Shown: positions 20,644-29,367 of the stretch, piece after piece | How positions within the stretch are numbered: position 1 is the stretch's first letter | Layout of the letters: each line of letters starts with the position of its first letter | Assembly (NCBI RefSeq): GCF_000304355.2 | Contig: NC_018227.2 | Span: 558,001-622,000, forward strand | Length of the DNA: 64,000 nt | Source of the DNA: Methanoculleus bourgensis MS2 | GTDB lineage: Archaea; Halobacteriota; Methanomicrobia; Methanomicrobiales; Methanoculleaceae | Reading direction: 5' to 3' | Made by a program: the position numbers and the translations under genes | Notes under the pieces: generated by a model | The model's input: the letters and a program-made list of their open reading frames with translations, nothing else | Told to the model about the DNA's origin: nothing | Databases searched by the model: none

Positions 20644-22169
20644 CCCCCCCTTCTCTCTCCGGGCCGGTAGCGCTCGACCGGGCCGGCCGCCTCCAGTTTT
20701 CCATCCGAGAGGACCGAGATGGCGCCGTGGCCGCATGCGACCAGACACCGCCTGCCGGCCGGGGCAAGTTCCTTATCCAGGCCCGCGATCATCTCAAGCA
20801 GCGCTTTGCGTTCTGCGCGTGCACACTCGCTGTCGACGTTAACCGACGTCACCAGGAAGTCGGCCAGCGAGTTGTAGCGTTTCCGGTTCTCATCGAGGCT
20901 CCCGAAGTTGATCAGCGTATCAGCGGTGAAGATGATCCCGTGCCCGGGGCAGAAGAGGTAGACCTGGCCGTGCAGGTGCCCGCCCAGGGACTCGAGGACC
21001 TCGAACTCAAGGTCATGGACCCTGAACCTGGCGAGGACAGGGAAGATCGACCGCATACCGATCTTCTCCCCCAAAAAGAGTTCCGGGCTCTCCGGCGGGG
21101 CGAAGTGCGAGAAGAGGTTGATGATGGTTGTGTAGACCTCCTCGAGGATCGAGGACTCGCTGCGTGAACCGTAGGCCCGGTTCGCCTGGCGGATGATCTC
21201 AAGCGATCCTGTGTGCATATACGCCTCTGCCTCAAAGAGCCCGCCCGCCCCACAGTGGTCGGCGTCGGCGTGGGTGATGTAGATCCTCTTGATCTTTTTG
21301 AGGTCGCCAAGACCGTAATGCTGGAACATCTGCACCACGTCCTGGTGATAGATGCCGTAGCCGGTATCGATCATGACGGTCTCGCCAGGGGCGCGGAGCA
21401 GGAAGATGTTCCCGCCGCCCGGCATCTGGAAACAGAAGACCTCGACGGCGTCGCTGACCTGGATACGCTGGACATCCGCGTAGAACCCCTCCCCGGTGGT
21501 ATCCCGGAGCGTTCTCCCGGTGAGCAGGATGCATTCGAAGACCTCTTTTGGGTCCTGGCCGAGGCTGTTGAGTTCCTGGACGATATGATTGACGTCCTGC
21601 AGGAGGTTTAGCAGGAACCCGTCCTCTGCCGTCCCGATCAGCCCCCGCACCGCCTGGGCGAACCTGACGTAGAAGACGGTATCGTCGAGTTTCTCGCCGG
21701 TCGTGTCGTACTCGAGGATCTCAAGACGGTAGCGCGATTTCAGCCGGTCGAGCAGGCTTTCTGCGATCGCGGACTCTTCGACGTTCAGGCTGATGGTGAC
21801 CCTTCCTGGGTCGCACCGCCGGTCGTCGAAGTCGATGTAGGCGATGTTTGCGCCCGCCCCGGTGATGTAGGTGAGGAGTTCAAAGAGCGCTCCGGGCTGG
21901 TGCGGGAGGTATACCGAGAACCTGAGGAATCCGGGCGTTGGGAGCGACTCCTGGAGGTAGCCGATAGCGTGGAGGTCTTCCTTCATCCGGTGGTAGGTCT
22001 CCGGCGCGGCGGTTACCTCAAAGAAGACCGTGGCGGGGTCGATCCTGCGGTCGTACTGGATGCGGTTGATGTTGCCCGAATAGGACTTGATGATCTCGGC
22101 CGCGCGGTGGAGCGCGCCCGGTTCGTCGGGCATTCTTGCGACAAAGGAGTATTTATTCACCCGGTTCAC
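20640..22169 (-). CDS. ACT-domain/metallo-beta-lactamase-fold fusion protein
   Basis: A 509-residue fusion. Residues 5-75 (YSFVARMPDEPGALHRAAEI) and 80-160 (FSVYLPHQPGALFELLTYIT) are two ACT-like ligand-binding modules, as in enzymes regulated by amino acids. From about residue 245 a metallo-hydrolase fold follows: MIDTGYG, ITHADADHCGAGG, a later GHLHGQVYLF, FTADTLINFG and a terminal CGHGA. The metal motif reads H-x-D-x-D-H, with Asp where the second His of the canonical HxHxDH usually sits, as in some related subgroups. The start GTG at 22169 is tentative; GTG at 22160 is close by. Its substrate is unknown. Confidence 0.8.
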   Translation of the reverse strand: MNRVNKYSFVARMPDEPGALHRAAEIIKSYSGNINRIQYDRRIDPATVFFEVTAAPETYHRMKEDLHAIGYLQESLPTPGFLRFSVYLPHQPGALFELLTYITGAGANIAYIDFDDRRCDPGRVTISLNVEESAIAESLLDRLKSRYRLEILEYDTTGEKLDDTVFYVRFAQAVRGLIGTAEDGFLLNLLQDVNHIVQELNSLGQDPKEVFECILLTGRTLRDTTGEGFYADVQRIQVSDAVEVFCFQMPGGGNIFLLRAPGETVMIDTGYGIYHQDVVQMFQHYGLGDLKKIKRIYITHADADHCGAGGLFEAEAYMHTGSLEIIRQANRAYGSRSESSILEEVYTTIINLFSHFAPPESPELFLGEKIGMRSIFPVLARFRVHDLEFEVLESLGGHLHGQVYLFCPGHGIIFTADTLINFGSLDENRKRYNSLADFLVTSVNVDSECARAERKALLEMIAGLDKELAPAGRRCLVACGHGAISVLSDGKLEAAGPVERYRPGERRGG

Positions 22170-22273
22170 CCTGACAATTGCAGATAGGTGAGCGATCGTC
22201 CTATATCCATTTTTTCTTGCGGCCCGCGGGGCCGGGATAAAGAAAAGAGGAGTGTCGGGGCCTGCGATCCGCT

Positions 22274-23617
22274 CTACCGGCCAATACGCCGGAAGACGGC
22301 TATGATCGCTACGGCCCCGAGGGCGACGGCGAGAGAGTATCCGGGAGCTTCCTGCGGCGCAGGGTCGCCGCCTTCCCCGGGCGTGGAATCCATCTCGGGT
22401 GCTGCCTGCATATCACCCAGGAGCGTTGCCGAAGAAGTGGCTTCCGGGGTAACCGTGCCCTGCTCCAGGATCACAGTCGGCGGGGTTCTGGAGGCAAAGA
22501 TGAAGTAGTAGGCGTTCCGGTTATCGGAGCCTATGGCCAGGTAATCGGGCGGCGATGAGAACGCAACAGCGGTGACGGCGCTGTTCTCTCCTTCCGGGCT
22601 CCAGACCCTGCCAAACTCCCAGAGCCGAACTCCGGCACCGTTTAGCAGGTGCGCATACCCTCCGCCCGTCCCGGCGCCGATCCGGGAGCCGCGTGGGTCG
22701 AGGTGGACCGCGTAGATCGGGTCGTCGCCTGTCCATACCGCCCCTCCTCTCCCCTCGTTGTCGAGCAAGAGGACCGTGGAGCCTGCGGTTCCGGCGGCGA
22801 CGGCGGACCCGCCCGCTGCTATCGAGACGCTCTGCACGGCGCTGCCTGCATCACGTGTCCAGAGCACATCTCCCCGGGAATTCAGGAGATAGATGGAGCC
22901 GTCTTCGGTTCCTGCCGCCACGAACGCACCGTCAGGGCCGACCGCGACGGCAGTGACGGCGCTTCCCGGTTGCGTCTTCCAGAGAAGGCCTCCACGGCTG
23001 TTGGTGAGGAGGATATCCCCCGCGGCGGTCCTGGCGGCGCAGTACTTCCCTTCAGGGGAGATGCCGGCCCCAAGCACCCTGCTTCCTGTATCCATCGTCC
23101 AGAGAATCTGGCCGTCGGCATCAAGCATCATGATCCAGTTCCCGGTCCCTGCCGCGATGGCGCTCCCCCCGGCAGTGATCCCAAGCCCCGTGACTGGAGC
23201 GCCGGATTGGTAGGTCCAGAGTACGTTTCCGCTGCTGTTCAGGAGGGCGATCTCCCCGCCGGCTGTGCCGACAGCAACTGCCGACCCGTCGGTCGGCATG
23301 CTGATCGCAGTTACTGCGTCCGTGAAGCTGTGAGTCCAGAGCAGGACGGCGGAGAGGCCGCCGCCTCCACCGGAGTCCCCTTGCGATACGCTGTTCCCGG
23401 CTTCAGGGTAGAGGTAGAGTTCTGTCCTGATCTGGACTCCCTGTGATGCGGTGCCGGTGGGGTTATCGGAACTGTACGCCTGGCTGGTTCCGGCGATGAG
23501 GCAGAGCATGATAAGGCATGTAAGGACTCTCCAAACCCCATGGCCCCCTGATGATTTGAGGCGTATTACGTGGTTATTTTTCAGTATTGGGCCCTGATAC
23601 CCCCCTTTCTGGGTCAT
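22274..23617 (-). CDS. Secreted beta-propeller (WD40/PQQ-like) protein with sorting tail
   Basis: A 447-residue exported protein. A signal segment (VWRVLTCLIMLCLIAGTSQA) covers about residues 28-47. Residues 90-375 hold about seven repeats of the pattern ISxDGSxxAAGTxxGxIxLLNSxGxxLW, a PQQ- or WD40-like propeller. A Thr/Pro/Gly linker leads to a C-terminal APGYSLAVALGAVAIIAVFR with a basic end, which resembles archaeal PGF/PEF-CTERM tails recognised by archaeosortases. A TATA-like box on this strand near 23647 would give a very short leader. The function is unknown; a surface-anchored binding protein is likely. Confidence 0.8.
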   Translation of the reverse strand: MTQKGGYQGPILKNNHVIRLKSSGGHGVWRVLTCLIMLCLIAGTSQAYSSDNPTGTASQGVQIRTELYLYPEAGNSVSQGDSGGGGGLSAVLLWTHSFTDAVTAISMPTDGSAVAVGTAGGEIALLNSSGNVLWTYQSGAPVTGLGITAGGSAIAAGTGNWIMMLDADGQILWTMDTGSRVLGAGISPEGKYCAARTAAGDILLTNSRGGLLWKTQPGSAVTAVAVGPDGAFVAAGTEDGSIYLLNSRGDVLWTRDAGSAVQSVSIAAGGSAVAAGTAGSTVLLLDNEGRGGAVWTGDDPIYAVHLDPRGSRIGAGTGGGYAHLLNGAGVRLWEFGRVWSPEGENSAVTAVAFSSPPDYLAIGSDNRNAYYFIFASRTPPTVILEQGTVTPEATSSATLLGDMQAAPEMDSTPGEGGDPAPQEAPGYSLAVALGAVAIIAVFRRIGR

Positions 23618-23801
23618 GGTGTGCAGTGATATAGGGTGCTATTATTTATAAGTATCCTAAACACGGTGTTATGATAGACGCTTTTTTATATTTATACTGT
23701 TATTAAAATCCTCCTCCGTAGTGTTGCTCCGGTGAACCGGCTAGAACTGGAAGAGGCGACTCCATCTCTGCCCGGCCCGGAGAAAAAGAGGTGCCGGTCG
23801 G

Positions 23802-24308
23802 TCAAGCCCGGGCAATCTTCGGGCGCAGGGCCTGTGCCCAGGCCCGGACGGCTTCCCAATCGCGGAAGTCTCCAGTCTTTGCCCTGATGAGTTTGGTGAT
23901 CGCGCGGTCTGCCACGGAGAGGCGGCTGCTCTCGAGTCTTCCCGGAAAGATGCCGATATCCACCGGATTTACGAGCATTCTGACCTGGCCCATCGACGCC
24001 TCTGCCTTCCTGATGGCATCAGGAGTCGCGCCTGCGACCGTGAGCCCCACGGCGAAGTAGGCGACCGGTATGCCGCGCAGGTACTGCTGGTGCCGCTCGA
24101 CGAAGACCTGTGCTTCAGGGAGCCATTTTCCCATGTAGATCGGGCTCCCGATGATGACTGCCTGGTATCGGGAGAGACCCTGGATATCATCAATTGGCTG
24201 CACATCGACCTCAGCGCCCGCCTTCCGGAGTTCATCGCCGACCGCCTCCGCCACCTCTGCGGTCGAGCCGTAGCGGGTGGCGTAGGCAACAAGAATCGTA
24301 TCTGTCAT
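23802..24308 (-). CDS. Flavodoxin-domain protein (HemG-like)
   Basis: A 168-residue flavodoxin fold. The FMN phosphate loop is seen at the N-terminus (AYATRYGSTAEVAEAV), then AVIIGSPIYMGKWLPEA, the loop near the isoalloxazine ring, and AYFAVGLTV. The family includes the menaquinone-dependent protoporphyrinogen oxidase HemG and flavodoxin-like electron carriers. A methanogen without classical haem synthesis is more likely to use it as a redox carrier or reductase. It stands alone, divergent from the TPR gene, with a short shared promoter region. Confidence 0.83.
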   Translation of the reverse strand: MTDTILVAYATRYGSTAEVAEAVGDELRKAGAEVDVQPIDDIQGLSRYQAVIIGSPIYMGKWLPEAQVFVERHQQYLRGIPVAYFAVGLTVAGATPDAIRKAEASMGQVRMLVNPVDIGIFPGRLESSRLSVADRAITKLIRAKTGDFRDWEAVRAWAQALRPKIARA

Positions 24309-24396
24309 AGTATATCTATCTCGCCCTCGATTGGTCTTATCCGTTGCGGGACGCCGGACGTTAGGTTCTTATGGGTTGGTTTCCCCTGTAACTCCG

Positions 24397-25038
24397 ATGG
24401 CGATCAGACAAGAGAATGCCGGGGTGTGGTACCACTGGGGGCAGGCCTTCTGCAACATGAGGAAGTTTGATGAGGCGATCGCCTGCTACGATAAGGCCCT
24501 TGAACTCTCCCCCGGCGACCCTGTCATATGGAGACGGAAGGGCTTTGCCCTCCTCAAGATCGGCCGCTACGACGAGGCGGCCGCCAGTTTTGATCAGGCG
24601 CTTGCCATCGACCCGGAGAATGCGACGGCCTGGCAGCGGAAGGGGTATGCTCTTGCCTGCCTCGGGGAGCACAAAGATGCCGTCGCCTGCTGTGATACGG
24701 CGCTCACGCTGGACCCCAGACATATCCTCGCCTGGCAGAGCCGGGGATGGCTGCTTGGGGTCATGTGCAGGTACGATGAGGCGGCTGACTGCTATGAGGC
24801 AGTCCTTGCGATCGACCCCGACCGCAGGTCTGCGGCATGGCACCGGGAGCGGATGCGGGAGAGGAGAGACCTTGAGGCGCTTGCAGTCGAGATCCGGGAG
24901 GCCGAACGGTTCATCGAGGTGCCGGCCTGCATCCGGGACGTCGTCGCGGAACGGGACTACGGCAACGTCGCTCTCGCGCGGGCGGCGCTCCGGGAACTGG
25001 TCGGGAGAGCGGAAGCGGTGGCGGTCCACCGCTCATGA
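24397..25038 (+). CDS. TPR-repeat protein
   Basis: A 213-residue cytoplasmic protein with four consecutive tetratricopeptide repeats covering about residues 10-145. Each has the W-x-x-x-G-x-x/Y-x-x-A/F-D-x-A-P signature (for example AWQRKGYALACLGEHKDAVA). The C-terminal 60 residues are a charged helical region without a recognised domain. Such proteins are scaffolds for protein binding and the partner is not evident. The start at 24397 (MAIRQENAG) is supported by a TATA-like TTCTTATGG about 27 bp upstream, giving an almost leaderless transcript. An earlier in-frame start at 24331 would lie upstream of this box. Confidence 0.8.
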   Translation: MAIRQENAGVWYHWGQAFCNMRKFDEAIACYDKALELSPGDPVIWRRKGFALLKIGRYDEAAASFDQALAIDPENATAWQRKGYALACLGEHKDAVACCDTALTLDPRHILAWQSRGWLLGVMCRYDEAADCYEAVLAIDPDRRSAAWHRERMRERRDLEALAVEIREAERFIEVPACIRDVVAERDYGNVALARAALRELVGRAEAVAVHRS

Positions 25039-25336
25039 GTGTGGTGGTGGGGCTGTTTGCTGGGGTGAATCGGATCGCTGGCTCACACAGAAGTTCACGG
25101 AGTCCGTGCAAAATGGGTCTTCTCCCTTCAACCCGCCATTTGGCCCGCAGTACCTCGATCGGGTCGAGGTTCGATGCCTGCCATGCCCTGCACGGCGATT
25201 GTAGCCGACGATGATGCACGCGACTATATCCGCGCCCCCTCTTCGGATCCGGAAAAACAGAATAGTATGAGGTCAGCCTTGAGCAGATCCTGGAGGGAAT
25301 CTGGCCGGCCTCCGACGAAGCCAGCCCGGGACCGCT

Positions 25337-27022
25337 TCACCGGTGCGCCAAGAACGCGTCCACCCGGCCATCGGTCACTGAGTCTACCCGCGCAAACCCG
25401 ACACGCTCAAACTGGACGACGCTCTCCACCTCTCCCGTGACCAGGGGCTCGCAGAACCCCTCGACATCCCCGTCCTGTGTATGAAGGGTGCAGGGAAGCT
25501 TCGCATCAACCGGCAGCCACTGGATGATCGGCGCCTTCTCCCGCCGGGCATCCTCGAGCGACTCCCCTGCGTATGATACGCGCGGCAGATCCCCATCCCA
25601 TGCGATCCTGACATTATAGAGGTCTTTTAACCGGACCATGCTCCGTCCCTCGATATCCGCCTTCGGGAGGAGGACCGCGCCAGCGGTGACGAGGGTTCTG
25701 ACCCCTCGGGAGGGATCGTTTGGGTGGAGCGCCGCGTGGGCCTCGTGGCGGGGAGCTCCCTCCACGACGACCTCGACCGGGTCAGGCACAAAGAAGTATC
25801 GGTTCGCCTTTGGGTCGACAAGCTCCTTGTTCCTGGCATAGAGGTTCTCCCACGAGAACGTGATATCGGTCTCCCCCATCCCGATATCGACCATGGCGTT
25901 CCTGACCGCCTCTGGCTCGATACCCCGGCGCGCGATCGCCCGGAGCGTGCCGAGATGAACATCGTCCCACCCGGTGTAGACACCGCTCCTGATCCCCTCC
26001 CGCATGCTCGACGTCGAGAGGACAACCCCCGATATCCCCATCCGTCCGTAGTGATAGTAGACCGGCGGCTTCCAGCCAAAGTAATCGAAGATGTACCGCT
26101 GCCGCCCTGTGTTTGCAATGTGGTCCTTCCCGCGGATGACATGGGTGATCCCGAGCAGGTGGTCATCCACCGCGACCGAGAAGTTCATCAGCGGAAAGAC
26201 CGTGGCGTCCACCCTCGGGTGGATGGGCGTATTCACGATCCTCATCGCTGAGTAGTCCCGCATCGCCGGGTCAGGGTGATCAAGGTCTGTCTTCACCCGG
26301 ACGGTTGCATCGCCCTCGTAGAACTCCCCGTCAAGCATCCGCTGCCAGAGTTCCAGGTTCTCCTCAACCGGCCGGTCCCGGCAGGGGCACGCCTTCTTCT
26401 TGAGTTTAAGGTCCCTGAATCGCTCAGCCTCACAGACGCAGACGTAGGCGCCGCCAAGCTCGATGAGTTTCCGGCACCAGTCATAGTAGACATCAAGCCG
26501 GTCGCTCTGGTAGACGATATCGGTGATCCCAAGCCCCATCCACTCGATATCCTCAAGCACCATCTCGTACGCCTCAGGATCAACCCTTCTTGGGTCTGTA
26601 TCCTCGATACGGAGGACATACCGGCCCCCATACCGCCTGACATAGTAATCGTTCAGGATAGAGGCCCGGGCGTGCCCGAGGTGGAGCGGCCCGCTTGGGT
26701 TCGGCGCAAACCGCATCACGACACCGTTCTCCGCACCGAGAAGGGCAGGGAGCTCCCGCGAGTGCTCGCGAGTCTCGGTGAGTTCATCCAGGAGTTCGGG
26801 AGCGATCTCTTCTAGAAGGCTCTTCCGCTCAGGCCCGTCCATCGCCGCCACCTTCGCGACAACCTTCCCTGCAAGAGGGCCAATCTCCCTGACCCGGCTC
26901 CGGAACTCAGGGTGCTTCCCGAGCACCGTGCCGATGACCGCCCCGCTCTTCGGGGCACTGTTGTGCTTCACCGCGTTCTGCAGGGCGTAGATGAAGAGCA
27001 GGTGCTCGAGATCAGCGTCCAT
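25337..27022 (-). CDS. gltX: Glutamyl-tRNA synthetase (archaeal type)
   Basis: A 561-residue class I synthetase that charges tRNA-Glu and, in archaea with GatDE/GatCAB, may act without discrimination. After an archaeal N-terminal extension of about 100 residues, the Rossmann core begins with RFAPNPSGPLHLGHARA, containing the HIGH motif as HLGH. LRIEDTDPRRVDPEAY follows. The KMSKS position reads VLSTSSM. The C-terminal half forms the beta-barrel anticodon-binding domains of the GlxRS/archaeal GluRS class. It is the last gene of the leftward superoperon, starting 4 bp after the prenyl diphosphate synthase stop. Confidence 0.95.
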   Translation of the reverse strand: MDADLEHLLFIYALQNAVKHNSAPKSGAVIGTVLGKHPEFRSRVREIGPLAGKVVAKVAAMDGPERKSLLEEIAPELLDELTETREHSRELPALLGAENGVVMRFAPNPSGPLHLGHARASILNDYYVRRYGGRYVLRIEDTDPRRVDPEAYEMVLEDIEWMGLGITDIVYQSDRLDVYYDWCRKLIELGGAYVCVCEAERFRDLKLKKKACPCRDRPVEENLELWQRMLDGEFYEGDATVRVKTDLDHPDPAMRDYSAMRIVNTPIHPRVDATVFPLMNFSVAVDDHLLGITHVIRGKDHIANTGRQRYIFDYFGWKPPVYYHYGRMGISGVVLSTSSMREGIRSGVYTGWDDVHLGTLRAIARRGIEPEAVRNAMVDIGMGETDITFSWENLYARNKELVDPKANRYFFVPDPVEVVVEGAPRHEAHAALHPNDPSRGVRTLVTAGAVLLPKADIEGRSMVRLKDLYNVRIAWDGDLPRVSYAGESLEDARREKAPIIQWLPVDAKLPCTLHTQDGDVEGFCEPLVTGEVESVVQFERVGFARVDSVTDGRVDAFLAHR

Positions 27023-27026
27023 GGTA

Positions 27027-27992
27027 TCAGTTGCCCCGGTTTACGAAGAAATCGGCAATCTCGCCGAGCAGGCGCTTCTCCTCCGAATCCGGGAGGACCG
27101 AGAGCGCCTCCTTCGCCACGACTGCCCGCTCGATTGCCGTGGCCCTGACCTCGTCGATGACGCCTGCATCCTCAAGCCGGGCGATCAGGTCGTCGATCTC
27201 GGCGCCCGTGAGTTCCCGCTGGTACGGGGCGAGGTCAAGCCCCTTCTCCCGTGCCGTGATCGCGATCAGGGTCTGTTTCCCTTCCCTGATATCCGATGCG
27301 CGGTCCTTCCCGCTCTTCTCGCTGCTTGCATAGAGATCGATCAGGTCGTCCTGTATCTGGAAGGCAACGCCGCTGTTCACCCCGAACTGGTAGAGGGCGT
27401 CGGCCTGGATCGGGTTTGCGCCCGCAAGGACCCCGCCGATAGCGGCGGCCGCGCCGTAGAGTACGCCCGTCTTCTTGGCGACCATCTCCAGGTACTCCGC
27501 CTCAGAGACATCCCTCCGGGCCTCAAACGCGATATCCATGCTCTGCCCCTCGCAGATCTCGGTGCAGGTCCGGGCAAGCATCCTCACCGCCCTGACTTTT
27601 TCGAGGTTCCCGGCATCAGAGATGCAGATGAACTCAAACGCCTTCGCATACAGCACATCCCCCGCAAGGATCGCCGTCGGTTCACCCCAAACGGTGTGCA
27701 CCGTCGGGACGCCGCGCCGGGTGACATCGCCGTCCATGATGTCGTCATGGATGAGAGTGAAGTTATGCGTCAGTTCAAGTGCGAGAGCCGCAGGGAGCAG
27801 GTCATATGAACTCCCCTTCGTCACCGCATCCGCAGCGAGGCTAACGACCGCCGGGCGGAGCCTTTTGCCGCCCGCAAGCAGCAGGTGGGCGCTCGCCCGG
27901 AAGAGGTCACCGTAGACGTCCCCGAAGTAGCGGTTGATCATCTTGTCCATTCTGTCGGCATTCTTCTCCAGGTAGTCTTCAAGCGTTGTCAT
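27027..27992 (-). CDS. idsA: Geranylgeranyl/polyprenyl diphosphate synthase
   Basis: A 321-residue all-helical trans-prenyltransferase that extends DMAPP with IPP to the C15-C20 chains used for archaeal ether lipids. The first aspartate-rich motif is LIHDDIMDGD near residue 83, followed by RRGVPTVH; the second is FQIQDDLIDLY near residue 215. GGKRLRP near 42 binds diphosphate. SD-like GGAGAG precedes the ATG. It lies downstream of the genes for mevalonate kinase, IPK, IPP isomerase and RNase J, placing the precursor supply and chain elongation in one operon. Product length cannot be fixed from sequence. Confidence 0.95.
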   Translation of the reverse strand: MTTLEDYLEKNADRMDKMINRYFGDVYGDLFRASAHLLLAGGKRLRPAVVSLAADAVTKGSSYDLLPAALALELTHNFTLIHDDIMDGDVTRRGVPTVHTVWGEPTAILAGDVLYAKAFEFICISDAGNLEKVRAVRMLARTCTEICEGQSMDIAFEARRDVSEAEYLEMVAKKTGVLYGAAAAIGGVLAGANPIQADALYQFGVNSGVAFQIQDDLIDLYASSEKSGKDRASDIREGKQTLIAITAREKGLDLAPYQRELTGAEIDDLIARLEDAGVIDEVRATAIERAVVAKEALSVLPDSEEKRLLGEIADFFVNRGN

Positions 27993-28002
27993 GCCTTCTC
28001 TC

Positions 28003-29340
28003 CTACTTTATCAGAACCTTCTGCCCGTTCCGCAGGACATGGAGATCGTCCCCGAGGGTATACCCGATCTCCTCTGCAAACTTCGCGTAGCCGCCGGTCA
28101 TGTCGATGTCACCATGGGCCGGGATAAGATGCTGTGGGTTTAAGAGGTGCAGGAACTCGTAGTGGTCCTCCCGGTACGCGTGGCCCGAGACGTGCAGTTC
28201 ATCAAAGATCCGCACGCCAGCCATCCTGGCGCGGGCCTCGACAAGGTAGCGCTGCCCGTAGTTCATCGGGTTTGGGATCACCTTCGCGGAGAAGAGGATC
28301 TTGTCGCCCTTCTCCAGTTTGTACGGGGTATCCCCCATCACGATCCTCGTCAGGATAGCCCCTGACTCACCCTGGTGGCCGGTGACGATCGGGAGGAACT
28401 TATCCTTCCCGGTCTTCATGATCCGCCGCAGCGTCCGGTCAACGGTCCGCCGGTTGCCAAACATTGAGAGCGTCTCAGGGAACCCGACCAGTTTCAGCTG
28501 CTCGGCAGCCGAGCTGTAGCGCTCCATCGACCGCCCGAGCAGGACCGGTTTTCTGCCGATCTCGTGAGCGCACTCGGCGATGGTCTTGACACGGGAGATG
28601 TGCGACGAGAACGTCGAGACAAATATAGCGCTCTTGTCGTCCTCGTAACTCGTGATGGTGTCCCTGACCAAGTCCCGCGCGATCTTCTCGCTCGGGCAGC
28701 GCCCCTTCTCGCTGATGTTTGTGCTCTCGACGATCAGGGCAAGCACGCCCTCCTTCCCGAGCTGCCTCAACCGGGCGAAGTCCGGCGGCTCCCCGAGCAC
28801 CGGCGTCCGGTCCAGTTTGAAGTCATTTGCGTAGACGATCGCGCCCCTTGGTGTGTGCAGGACCGGGAAGACGGTATCGATGATGGAGTGCTGGCTCCGT
28901 ACGAACTCGAGCGTGAGGTGCGGGGAGATGGTGTAGCGCTGCCCTGCTTTCAGGGCGAAGAGTTTATTGTTCACCCCGAACTTCTGTTCACCTGCGATCT
29001 GTTGCCTGATCAGTTCCGATGTGTAGGGCGTGCTGATGATCGGGGCATTATAGCGGTGCGCCAGTTTTGGTATCGCACCGATATGGTCCAGGTGCCCGTG
29101 CGAACAGACGATCGCCTTGACACTTCCTTCAATCGAATTCATGATCGTGTCATCGGGGATGGCTTTCATCTCGATCAGGTCCAGGGAATGCATGCTCTCA
29201 ATGTCAGCATCCTCATGGATCATCACCTGATCAAGACGCAGGCCCATATCAAAGATGACAATCTCTTTTCCGCAGCGGACGGCAGTCATATTTCTGCCGA
29301 CTTCGTTATATCCGCCCACTGCTATAATCTCAATATCCAT
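28003..29340 (-). CDS. rnj: Ribonuclease J (archaeal aRNase J)
   Basis: A 445-residue metallo-beta-lactamase/beta-CASP ribonuclease, a 5'-3' exonuclease of RNA turnover. The zinc-binding motif is SHGHLDHIG near residue 80. Further ligands appear in VRSQHSIID near 148, IVYANDFKLD near 168 and the beta-CASP region (SGHAYREDHYEFL near 382, then IPAHGD). The start ATG at 29340 has GGAGG five bases upstream. It sits between fni and idsA in the superoperon, an arrangement I know from other euryarchaea. Confidence 0.95.
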   Translation of the reverse strand: MDIEIIAVGGYNEVGRNMTAVRCGKEIVIFDMGLRLDQVMIHEDADIESMHSLDLIEMKAIPDDTIMNSIEGSVKAIVCSHGHLDHIGAIPKLAHRYNAPIISTPYTSELIRQQIAGEQKFGVNNKLFALKAGQRYTISPHLTLEFVRSQHSIIDTVFPVLHTPRGAIVYANDFKLDRTPVLGEPPDFARLRQLGKEGVLALIVESTNISEKGRCPSEKIARDLVRDTITSYEDDKSAIFVSTFSSHISRVKTIAECAHEIGRKPVLLGRSMERYSSAAEQLKLVGFPETLSMFGNRRTVDRTLRRIMKTGKDKFLPIVTGHQGESGAILTRIVMGDTPYKLEKGDKILFSAKVIPNPMNYGQRYLVEARARMAGVRIFDELHVSGHAYREDHYEFLHLLNPQHLIPAHGDIDMTGGYAKFAEEIGYTLGDDLHVLRNGQKVLIK

Positions 29341-29367
29341 GTAGCCTCCTTGTAGGGATTTTTCTGA

